A DNA stretch of 8,622 bases from NCBI GenBank assembly GCA_030044375.1, contig JASHVX010000126.1, forward strand, positions 1-8,622, written 5' to 3'. The notes under the pieces were generated by a model that had not been told where the DNA came from, searched no databases, and saw nothing but the letters and a program-made list of their open reading frames with translations. The translations under genes and the position numbers were made by a program. Source of the DNA: Nitrososphaerales archaeon. GTDB lineage: Archaea; Thermoproteota; Nitrososphaeria; Nitrososphaerales; Gagatemarchaeaceae. Shown piece after piece: positions 1 through 5,878 of the stretch. Every line of letters starts with the position of its first letter. Positions within the stretch are counted from its first letter, which is position 1.

Positions 1-112
1 CGACGACCCCAAGGTCGTGGCTGAGGCGCAGAAGATGATAGACGAGAGGAAGTCGATGATGGGTACGACAGGCGACTCGCTCAAGATGCAGGAGAGGGGC
101 GTCAACGTATGA
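1..112 (+). CDS. pdxS: PdxS, pyridoxal 5'-phosphate synthase synthase subunit (C-terminal end only)
   Basis: Only the last 36 residues are in the window; the gene begins beyond the left edge and its reading frame enters at base 2. The tail reads DDPKVVAEAQKMIDERKSMM and ends in GDSLKMQERGVNV, a charged helical tail of the sort found at the PdxS C-terminus. PdxS is the TIM-barrel subunit that makes PLP from ribose 5-phosphate, glyceraldehyde 3-phosphate and ammonia. The call rests mainly on the next gene: the stop codon overlaps the start of pdxT in an ATGA, the usual pdxS-pdxT arrangement. The catalytic lysines are outside the window and could not be checked. Confidence 0.85.
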   Translation, partial: DDPKVVAEAQKMIDERKSMMGTTGDSLKMQERGVNV

Positions 113-732
113 CCCTGACCGTGGGCGTCCTCGGGCTGCAGGGCGACATCGAGGAGCACGTCTCTTCATTGGAGGCTGCATGCTCGAACCTGGGGGTCGA
201 GGGAGATGTGATCCTCGTCAAGAGCGTCGACGACGCGAAGCGCGTACACGCCCTAGTGATACCGGGAGGAGAGAGCACTGTCATGGGCGGGCTCTCCTCG
301 ATCAAGGGCCTGATGCCGGCCCTCCGCGACAGGGTAGGCCACGGACTGCCCACGTTGGGGACCTGTGCGGGGATGATCCTTCTGGCGAAGGGTTCCCGCG
401 ATAGAGTCGTGGGAGAGACGAGACAGGCGCTGATAGGGACGCTGAACATAACGGTCGAGAGGAACTCGTTCGGACGCCAGCGAGAGTCCTTCGAGACGAC
501 CCTGGAGCTGGGCCTTCCTGGAGGAGACGGGTTTCACGGCGTGTTCATCAGGGCCCCGCAGGTGAGGTCGGTCGGAGATGGAGTCAAGGAGTTGGCGAGG
601 CTGGACGACGCGGTCGTCGCCGTGCAGCAGGGGAGGACGATTGCAACTGCATTCCACCCCGAGCTGAGCGGGAGTACTCTGGTCCATGAGCACCTGATAT
701 CTCTAGCGACAGGCAAGGCGGCTGCTACCTAG
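109..732 (+). CDS. pdxT: PdxT, glutaminase subunit of pyridoxal 5'-phosphate synthase
   Basis: A class I glutamine amidotransferase of 207 residues, near full length for the family (about 190-210). It hydrolyses glutamine and passes the ammonia to PdxS in the cytoplasmic PdxS-PdxT complex that makes vitamin B6. Visible motifs are the N-terminal GVLGLQGDIEEH (6-17), the oxyanion-loop PGGEST (52-57), the nucleophile elbow GTCAGMILLA with Cys86, the RNSFGRQRESFE segment (118-129), FIRAP (146-150), and the FHPELS segment giving His183 and Glu185, which complete the catalytic triad. The start is fixed by the ATGA overlap with pdxS, implying translational coupling; a purine-rich stretch (gagaggggcg) lies upstream inside pdxS. 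The gene ends 21 bases before a convergent gene. All key residues are present. Confidence 0.97.
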   Translation: MTLTVGVLGLQGDIEEHVSSLEAACSNLGVEGDVILVKSVDDAKRVHALVIPGGESTVMGGLSSIKGLMPALRDRVGHGLPTLGTCAGMILLAKGSRDRVVGETRQALIGTLNITVERNSFGRQRESFETTLELGLPGGDGFHGVFIRAPQVRSVGDGVKELARLDDAVVAVQQGRTIATAFHPELSGSTLVHEHLISLATGKAAAT

Positions 733-753
733 TCGCTGCCCTGCGACCCGCGT

Positions 754-1149
754 TCAGCCGCTTACGAGCGGGCCCACGACGAACATGCTGAAGAGGAGCA
801 ACGAAAGCACTCCCAGGGTGATCAGGACGAACGAATACCTCCGCTCCCCGAGGAAGAGGAAGAACGAAACGAACACCCTTGCGACGGGGGTCGCAAGGAG
901 GATCAGCAGGCCCAGATCGATTATGGCGTACGGCTTGGCGGAGAGGACCCCGCTGACCAGCGGCGCGAACCCCAGGAGGAACCTGTCGTGCATCTGGTAC
1001 AACTGCTCGGCGCTGCCCAGAGAGGAGTACCCGGTCTGGCCCTCCGCGAACATCATGGCCGAGCCGACGCCGACGATGGTGAAGGAGACGATGACGCCTG
1101 CCCTCAGGACGAGGCCCACGGCTGTGTTGAAATCGATTGCTCGCTTCAT
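754..1149 (-). CDS. DUF1634 family small membrane protein, partner of TauE/SafE-like permease
   Basis: A 131-residue protein with three likely membrane helices, at about 11-33, 75-100 and 105-127. Between the first two lies a roughly 40-residue polar stretch (FAEGQTGYSS to HDRF). The pattern of a first helix, then DLGLLILLATPVARVFVSFFL (a typical LxxTPxxRV core), then a third helix matches DUF1634. Members of this family are often encoded beside TauE/SafE permeases in archaea and Firmicutes; their biochemical role is, to my knowledge, not established. Here it is the last gene of the regulator-permease operon, starting 6 bases after the permease stop. I infer an accessory subunit of the permease. 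The ATG start keeps the first helix intact. Confidence 0.85.
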   Translation of the reverse strand: MKRAIDFNTAVGLVLRAGVIVSFTIVGVGSAMMFAEGQTGYSSLGSAEQLYQMHDRFLLGFAPLVSGVLSAKPYAIIDLGLLILLATPVARVFVSFFLFLGERRYSFVLITLGVLSLLLFSMFVVGPLVSG

Positions 1150-1155
1150 CTTGCC

Positions 1156-1980
1156 CTAGACCCCGTGCAGGAGCATTTCGACCGCGAGGACCACGATTAT
1201 CGGGATGAACACCTTGCGTATGGACGCGTTCCGCAACCTGACCAAGGCCCTGGTCCCGATTAGGGACCCGAGGACTACGCCGAGGACGACGGGAGCGGCG
1301 AGGAACGGGTTGATGTAGCCGCCGAGGTAGTATATCCCGGTGCTGGCTGCCGCAGTCACCCCGATCATGAAGTTGCTGGTCGTCGACGAGACCTTCATCG
1401 GCAGCTTCATGCCGACGTCGAGCGCGATGACCTTGAGTACCCCGCTGCCTAGCCCCAGCAGCCCCGAGATCACCCCTGCGACGTACATGATCGAGAGGGC
1501 GAGAGGGGAGCGGGTCGCCTGGTAGCTGATGTCCCTGTTCAGGGCGACGTCGTGGTACTCGCCGTTCAGCTGGAGCCTCCTGCTTATCGCGTCGGGCTTG
1601 ACGCCCGTCGGGACCTCCTCGCCGATCTGCCTGAGGAGAGGCAGCACCGACACCAGAAGGACGGCTCCGAATATGACGTATATCACTCCCTGAAGGTCGG
1701 CGCGCGCCAGGTACAGGGTCAGCACCGCGCCAGTTATCGCCCCGCTCGTCGTCGCCAGCTCCAGGAACATGCCTATCCTGAGGTTGGTCACCCCCTCTTT
1801 CACATAGGCGGAAGCGGCACCGCTGGAAGTTGCTATGACCGACACTATGCTGGCTCCTATCGCGAAGAGCGGGGGGACGCCGAGGAATATCGTGAGCAGC
1901 GGGACCATGACGACGCCTCCGCCGAGGCCGAGCAGGGAGCCGAGGATGCCTGCGAAGAAGGCGGCCGCCAATACAATCAT
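1156..1980 (-). CDS. TauE/SafE-type (DUF81) membrane permease, putative anion or sulfite exporter
   Basis: A 274-residue polytopic membrane protein with the two-fold internal repeat of TauE/SafE proteins: GSLLGLGGGVVMVPLL at 14-29 and GLLGLGSGVLKVIAL at 173-187 start the two halves. About eight helices are predicted. A hydrophilic stretch at roughly 115-158 (RQIGEEVPTG to NRDISYQATR) links the halves and is probably cytoplasmic. Characterised relatives move sulfite, sulfoacetate or other organosulfur anions across the membrane; the substrate cannot be read from this sequence. The ATG start overlaps the stop of the upstream regulator gene in an ATGA, and the DUF1634 gene follows after 6 bases, so the three genes are almost certainly co-transcribed and this gene is translationally coupled to the regulator. 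Confidence 0.92.
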   Translation of the reverse strand: MIVLAAAFFAGILGSLLGLGGGVVMVPLLTIFLGVPPLFAIGASIVSVIATSSGAASAYVKEGVTNLRIGMFLELATTSGAITGAVLTLYLARADLQGVIYVIFGAVLLVSVLPLLRQIGEEVPTGVKPDAISRRLQLNGEYHDVALNRDISYQATRSPLALSIMYVAGVISGLLGLGSGVLKVIALDVGMKLPMKVSSTTSNFMIGVTAAASTGIYYLGGYINPFLAAPVVLGVVLGSLIGTRALVRLRNASIRKVFIPIIVVLAVEMLLHGV

Positions 1981-2606
1981 GAAGAAAGCGAGCGGCGTCG
2001 TGCCGATCCCCTCCTCGAATTGGTCAGGCCGAGAGCCGAAAGCTGGGATGTGAGCGGTTCCATCCCTGCAGGGTCTGCTTCGATCGCCCGTAGGATGGCG
2101 TCGCCGTAGAGGTTGACGATGAGAGACTCTCTGTCTCCCGACGCCGGGAGGGCCTGGTACCTCCGGGCAGCCTCGGAGACGAAGTACGCCATCCTGTCCG
2201 CGACCTTCTCCATCTCTACGCTCGAGAGAGTGACTCGGGCTCCCTTCAGGGCCTTGATGGCAAAGACGCCACGCAGCCTCTCAAGGTTGACGGCTAGGAG
2301 GTGGCGCCGCAGCTCGAGGGGCACCGCCCCGTAGTCCACCACGAAGTACTGCGCGTCTGCCTCGTAGAACTTCTGGATGATGCCGTGCGCCTCGGCCTCG
2401 CTTCTGACGACCCTGACGAGGCGGGCGGCCCTGAGCTCCTTGAGGTGGTAGTACACCGAAGGGTCAGCCATTCCCAGCAGCTCGCCGAGCATCTTCTGGG
2501 TGAGCTGCTTCTCGCCGAGGTGCCGCAGGATCTGCCTCTTGACGGGATCGACGAGCAGCCTGGCGACCTCGACCTGCGAGACCACCTGGACGGCTCTTCT
2601 GGCCAA
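1977..2606 (-). CDS. ArsR-like winged helix-turn-helix transcriptional regulator
   Basis: A 209-residue DNA-binding protein. The N-terminal winged helix (about 12-90) contains LVDPVKRQILRHLGEKQLTQ and then the helix-turn-helix MLGELLGMADPSVYYHLKELRAARLV (39-64), the usual ArsR/TrmB-type pattern, followed by a wing (VRVVRSEAEAHG). The rest is a mostly helical domain (95-195) I do not recognise, with a short basic tail. There is no cysteine, so a Cys-based metal or persulfide sensor of the classic ArsR/BigR kind is unlikely. The start is TTG at 2606, with an in-frame TAA three codons upstream; GTG at residue 8 is an alternative. It is first in the operon with the TauE-like permease and DUF1634 gene, so it probably controls them and itself through the palindrome just upstream. 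Confidence 0.88.
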   Translation of the reverse strand: MARRAVQVVSQVEVARLLVDPVKRQILRHLGEKQLTQKMLGELLGMADPSVYYHLKELRAARLVRVVRSEAEAHGIIQKFYEADAQYFVVDYGAVPLELRRHLLAVNLERLRGVFAIKALKGARVTLSSVEMEKVADRMAYFVSEAARRYQALPASGDRESLIVNLYGDAILRAIEADPAGMEPLTSQLSALGLTNSRRGSARRRSLSS

Positions 2607-2612
2607 GCCTAT

Positions 2613-2650
2613 CGGTTAGCCTGACATTATCGATTATATCAATCTAACCG
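2613..2650 (-). promoter_or_regulatory. 38-bp imperfect palindrome over the promoter of the regulator-permease operon
   Basis: The sequence is symmetrical about the point between 2631 and 2632. The left arm starts cggttag and the right arm ends ctaaccg; the centre is atcgat. Comparing the left 19 bases with the reverse complement of the right 19 gives 15 matches. On the minus strand it holds gatataatcgat, a TATA-like box centred near 2636, about 30 bases before the TTG start at 2606. A leaderless or near-leaderless transcript is therefore likely, and a protein bound to the palindrome would block the box. I infer an operator for the adjacent HTH protein. Confidence 0.6.
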
Positions 2651-2655
2651 TCTGT

Positions 2656-2672
2656 GCAGCCTGCCAGGCTGC
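2656..2672 (-). terminator. Hairpin just after the MMPL gene stop codon, possible transcript end
   Basis: A perfect 17-bp palindrome, gcagcctg-c-caggctgc, begins 6 bases beyond the MMPL stop codon. As RNA it can form at least a 6-bp GC-rich stem with a 5-base loop. The minus-strand bases after it (acagacggttagattgat) have some T residues but no clean T-run, so it is not a textbook intrinsic terminator; archaeal termination depends more on T-runs than on hairpins. It may mark or protect the 3' end of the exporter mRNA. Confidence 0.4.
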
Positions 2673-2678
2673 TCGCCG

Positions 2679-5222
2679 CTAGGCCCCTTCGCCTCTGACC
2701 TTTCCGGGCCACCAGTTGTACTTCTGCGCTATCGCCATCAAGGACGGGACGAACAGGAGAATGACGACGCCGACGTCGACCAGGACCGCAGAGGCCACGC
2801 TTATCCCGATCTCGGCGAGTATCCCTATCCCGCTCGCGGCCAGGGATGCGAACACGCTGGACAGTATGAGGCCGAGGCCGAAGACGGTCACCCACGTCTT
2901 CTCTACGGCTGTCTTTATCGCTTCGATGTCCTGCTTTCCGCTGACCGCCTCTTCCCTTATCCTCGTCACCAGGAATATGTCGTAGTCGATGCCGACCCCC
3001 AGCATGGTGACTATCACGAATAGGGGAGAGAGGCTCACTATCGGGGTCTGTAGGGCGTAGTAGAATATGATGGCGAGCAGGGCCAGCGCGAAGGCGGCGC
3101 TGCACAAAATCGTGAAGATTAGGCGCAGCGGGGTGAAGACCGAACGGAGCTGCGCGAAGAGTATGAAGTAGACGCCGAGCGCCAGGATGAGCAGGACGAG
3201 GGGGAGCACCCCGTTGATCAGGGCGAGGGTGTCTATCGTGGACTGGGTTGTGCCTCCGAAGAGCACAGTAGTCCCGGCGGGCAGGTGGAGTGCCGAGACG
3301 GAAGCCTCGACCGCTTTGAGGTCGGCGACAGCCGTGGAACTCTGCGCCGACGAGGTCAGCCCCACTGTGATCAGGGCGGTGAGGTTGTCCTTGCCAATCT
3401 GCGACAACGTCCCCGAGAGATACTGTGCCTGCACGGGCCGCGAAAGGCCTCCCAGAGTGCTCAGGTTGAACGGGGTCCCGTACGGGGAGGTGGGGCTGCT
3501 GGTGCTGCCCACGCCCGCCGAGCCGGAGACGGCCGCGGTGACAGCCGCGACGGCCGCAAGCTGGGTCTGGTTGAACTCGTCTTTCCCGTAGGCTATGGGG
3601 TCGTGGAAGGTGACGAGGACGAAGGTGGGCGACGCGACCGACCCTCCGAGGTTCTTCGTGATCGCGGTGAGGCCCTGGTTGCTCTCGAAGTTCGGGAGCA
3701 GCTTCAGGACGTCGAAGCCGCTCGGAGTCTTGTAGGTCACATATAGGGCGCCGAGGGCGAGAAGGGAGATCACCGCGGCTATCGCGACCTTCCTCTGGAG
3801 AGTCTTCTCGGTGATCCTGTCGAGCTTTGACCTCTTCGTGGTCGGGACGATGGACTTCGGCCTGGCTCCCTTCGGCCAGAAGAGGCGGTCCCCCAACAGG
3901 AGCTCCAGTGACGGGAGCAGCGTGAGCGAGGCCGCGAGCAGTACGGCCACCCCGAGGGCGATTCCCGTCCCTACGGCCCCGAAGAACGGCACCTTGGTTA
4001 TCGCCAGCACGACGTATGCCACGACGACAGTTGTCCCGGCCGTGAGTATGGCCTGTCCAGCCCACTTGACGGACACAGCCACGCTGTCTTGGATTGACTT
4101 GCCCTTCGACCTCTCCTCCCTCGTGCGCCTGAGCTGGAGCACGGAGTAGTCAACGGAGAGCCCGAGCATGGTCAGTATCATCAGGAAGGGGACAGTGAAG
4201 TTGATCTGGCCGTGCTGGACGACCACTATCAGGCCGTAGACGGAGGCCAGTGATATCCCAACCGCCAGGCCGCCTATCAGGAGCGGGACGAGCGCAGCCA
4301 CCGGTGACAGGAACAGCAGGCCGGCCACCAGGAAAGACACTGCCAGTCCTGGCAGGATGCTGTCGTCGAGGGCAGGCTTGGCCGCGTTCTCGAAGTCCAG
4401 CGCGACGACCGAGCCGCCTGTCACGTAGATCCGGCCCAGGCCCGAGAGGCTGGAGTCGTGCACCGCGCTCCGCGCCTGAGTGATGACGGGGTTGCTCGGA
4501 GGGGACGAGAAGTTCAGCTCGAAGAGCATCGTCCCGTTGTCTCTGCTCACGAAGTTCTGCGTGACCGCGGAGGACAGGCGGTATGGGAAGTCGGCGTAGG
4601 CGATGGTCGAGACTAGGTTGGCCACTGACGAGCGGATCTGGCTGGGAGTGCTTGTCGCGTTGAGCCCCGTGAATAGTGCGTAGAGCGAGGAGGAGTTGAC
4701 AGTGAAGAGGGGCGACTCCGCCAGCTCTGCCGAGACGGCGCCGGCGACCTGCGAGGACGCGGCGTCCCACGCTGCTGCCTGGGACTGGGGGTCGGGGGCC
4801 TGGGCCGATGCGAGGGCGACCTGGCTGAGGTAGCCGGGGACCGTCTCGTCGAGCAGGCCCTCCTCTTCCCCGTAGACGCTCACGATGCCGGTGAAGTGGG
4901 AGCCCGATAGGTCGGCGGTCAGCGTCCCGTTCAGGGCCAGGATGTCCGCTTTCACGCTGTCGGAGTAGACGTTGCTGTTCTCGAATACGACGATTATAGG
5001 GTTCGAGCTCGAGTTCGTCGACGGGAACTGGGCGTCGAGCAACGCCTGCGCCCTGTCGGACTCGGAGTTCGGCACGCTCAGGCTGTTCGAGCCTGCGACG
5101 TTGAAGGAGACGGAGGCGAAGAAGCTTGCGATCAATGGTGCGGAGGCGATTAGGATGAGCAGCCAGACGACGATGACTACCTTGTGCCTCTTTCTGACGA
5201 AGTCGTTCAGAAAGTCGAACAT
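2679..5222 (-). CDS. MMPL/RND superfamily transporter
   Basis: A protein of about 847 residues with the duplicated RND layout. Helix 1 is at 14-34, followed by a large, Ser/Thr/Asn-rich extracytoplasmic domain (about 36-285). Helices 2-6 lie at about 288-440 and a basic cytoplasmic loop at 445-478. Helix 7 (479-497), a second outer domain (498-665) and helices 8-12 (667-831) follow. Each half carries the MmpL-type GxxxDY motif in its fourth helix: GLSVDYSVLQLRRTREE (354-370) and GVGIDYDIFLVTRIREE (742-758), whose Asp and Tyr are linked to proton coupling. Relatives export lipids, sterols, hopanoids or drugs; the cargo here is unknown. The frame stays open to 5387, but the extra 55 residues look non-coding. 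I chose ATG at 5222, preceded by gaggcggg; ATG at 5240 is a second option. It appears monocistronic. Confidence 0.92.
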   Translation of the reverse strand: MFDFLNDFVRKRHKVVIVVWLLILIASAPLIASFFASVSFNVAGSNSLSVPNSESDRAQALLDAQFPSTNSSSNPIIVVFENSNVYSDSVKADILALNGTLTADLSGSHFTGIVSVYGEEEGLLDETVPGYLSQVALASAQAPDPQSQAAAWDAASSQVAGAVSAELAESPLFTVNSSSLYALFTGLNATSTPSQIRSSVANLVSTIAYADFPYRLSSAVTQNFVSRDNGTMLFELNFSSPPSNPVITQARSAVHDSSLSGLGRIYVTGGSVVALDFENAAKPALDDSILPGLAVSFLVAGLLFLSPVAALVPLLIGGLAVGISLASVYGLIVVVQHGQINFTVPFLMILTMLGLSVDYSVLQLRRTREERSKGKSIQDSVAVSVKWAGQAILTAGTTVVVAYVVLAITKVPFFGAVGTGIALGVAVLLAASLTLLPSLELLLGDRLFWPKGARPKSIVPTTKRSKLDRITEKTLQRKVAIAAVISLLALGALYVTYKTPSGFDVLKLLPNFESNQGLTAITKNLGGSVASPTFVLVTFHDPIAYGKDEFNQTQLAAVAAVTAAVSGSAGVGSTSSPTSPYGTPFNLSTLGGLSRPVQAQYLSGTLSQIGKDNLTALITVGLTSSAQSSTAVADLKAVEASVSALHLPAGTTVLFGGTTQSTIDTLALINGVLPLVLLILALGVYFILFAQLRSVFTPLRLIFTILCSAAFALALLAIIFYYALQTPIVSLSPLFVIVTMLGVGIDYDIFLVTRIREEAVSGKQDIEAIKTAVEKTWVTVFGLGLILSSVFASLAASGIGILAEIGISVASAVLVDVGVVILLFVPSLMAIAQKYNWWPGKVRGEGA

Positions 5223-5314
5223 CGACCCGCCTCGGCTCATCCCGGGACTCGTTCCTTGCTCGTGTCTAGACGGCGCATCAGAGAGTCGTCCAGTTCCTTT
5301 GGGGCGTATGAGAT

Positions 5315-5400
5315 GCCATCGGTCAGGAGAAGCCGACTGACGTCGAGAGAAAAGAATTGCGGACACATGTAGGCTGGTCGTCGCCATCGGTCAAGAAGAT
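5315..5400. repeat. Pair of direct repeats upstream of the MMPL gene
   Basis: The sequence gccatcggtca occurs at 5315-5325 and again at 5383-5393. Each copy is followed by a similar purine-rich stretch (ggagaag and agaagat). The spacing is 68 bases. The copies lie 93-180 bases upstream of the MMPL start and could be tandem binding sites. No third copy was noticed in the window. Chance recurrence in GC-rich DNA cannot be excluded. Confidence 0.35.
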
Positions 5401-5402
5401 GG

Positions 5403-5498
5403 CTTCGCTGGCAAGCCCAGAGTACCTGAGGGAGCGATGAGGTCCTGCGCGTGGACCATGCCGCACGCCGGTCCAGAACGTGGACAGGGCCAGCGAAG
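5403..5498. ncRNA. Candidate structured element: nested inverted repeats
   Basis: Outer arms cttcgctggc (5403-5412) and gccagcgaag (5489-5498) are perfect 10-base inverted repeats. Inside are two similar hairpins with 7-base loops: ggtcc-tgcgcgt-ggacc (5441-5457), then gtcc-agaacgt-ggac (5471-5485), which extends on the left by g5470. They are also near-direct repeats, 29 bases apart with 13 of 16 bases equal. A weaker hairpin may form at 5416-5431 (cccag with ctgagg). This would give a closed multi-branch fold. The strand is undecided: it could be a leader of the MMPL mRNA, an independent RNA, or a set of DNA operator sites. I recognise no known RNA family. Confidence 0.3.
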
Positions 5499-5534
5499 GT
5501 GTAAGTAGAAGGGGCGCTAAAGTCAGTCTGCCTC

Positions 5535-5834
5535 ATGAAGAGGAAGACTTACGCAGTCGTGGTGGTCGTGGCGGCAGCCGCTGCGATGTTCATATTGGCT
5601 CCGTTGGTATATTCGCCTATCAAGGAGGAGAACACAGACCCCTCCTTTGCGACTTGGATATCAGCCTATGAATCCCCAAGTTGCTACGTCCTTGGCTGGG
5701 GGATGACGTATGAAGGGCCATCTCCGGTACAGGGGGTCGTCTTCAGCTCTCCGGTGTATAACCCTCAGACGTACCATCTAGGTTGCCTCCCCTCGTCAAT
5801 TAACACTACAACAATACTTCGGTCGGAGTCGTGA
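5535..5834 (+). CDS. Small predicted membrane-anchored protein, unknown function
   Basis: A 99-residue protein I do not recognise. It starts MKRKTYAVVVVVAAAAAMF, a basic N-terminus followed by one strongly hydrophobic helix (about 6-28). After this comes a polar, probably extracytoplasmic part rich in Ser, Pro, Tyr and Thr, with two cysteines (Cys50 in SPSCYV, Cys84 in LGCLPS) that could form a disulfide. The basic-then-hydrophobic start argues for a real gene, and codon use is less GC-biased than in its neighbours (several tat, aat, tca, aca codons), which may mean recent acquisition or low expression. No clear Shine-Dalgarno site precedes the ATG; a weak TATA-like gtaagtag lies about 30 bases upstream. 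It diverges from the MMPL gene and converges on the ABC permease gene. Confidence 0.55.
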   Translation: MKRKTYAVVVVVAAAAAMFILAPLVYSPIKEENTDPSFATWISAYESPSCYVLGWGMTYEGPSPVQGVVFSSPVYNPQTYHLGCLPSSINTTTILRSES

Positions 5835-5847
5835 CTTTCAGAGGACC

Positions 5848-5872
5848 AGAGCCGGCTCTAACCCTTCGGGGT
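5848..5872. repeat. Tandem small hairpins between convergent genes
   Basis: The 44-base gap between the convergent small gene and the ABC permease gene holds a perfect 12-bp palindrome, agagccggctct (5848-5859). Right after it is accc-ttcg-gggt (5861-5872), a 4-bp stem closed by C-TTCG-G, the very stable UUCG tetraloop when transcribed on the plus strand. They may help end or stabilise the transcript of the small gene. There is no adjacent T-run. Confidence 0.3.
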
Positions 5873-5878
5873 GACGTC

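Larger units (their letters stand above)
5223..5534. other. 312-base divergent intergenic region with repeats, no convincing gene
   Basis: This gap separates the minus-strand MMPL gene from the plus-strand small gene. Open frames cross it on both strands but their translations are polar, patternless and rich in Arg and Ser, so I do not call them. It holds an 11-base direct repeat (gccatcggtca at 5315 and 5383) and a nested inverted-repeat cluster at 5403-5498. A weak TATA-like gtaagtag at 5501-5508 sits about 30 bases before the small gene. No clear TATA box was found for the MMPL gene. Confidence 0.5.

Noticed and set aside
2644..4065. A 473-codon open frame on the minus strand inside the MMPL gene
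   Set aside because: Its translation is rich in Arg, Pro, Gly and His with no domain pattern, and it lies in another frame of the clear transporter gene. Long shadow frames are expected in GC-rich DNA.
5223..5387. A 55-residue N-terminal extension of the MMPL protein
   Set aside because: The extension is polar and patternless, whereas MMPL proteins normally begin just before the first helix. The ATG at 5222, with a gaggcggg stretch upstream, fits better.
5403..5498. A miniature transposable element bounded by the 10-base inverted repeats
   Set aside because: No target-site duplication flanks the arms and no second copy is present in the window.
5237..5536. A 99-codon minus-strand frame ending in an ATGA with a possible MMPL start at 5240
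   Set aside because: The ATGA junction looks attractive, but the translation has no hydrophobic pattern or recognisable motif, starts on top of the small plus-strand gene, and runs through the repeat-rich intergenic region.
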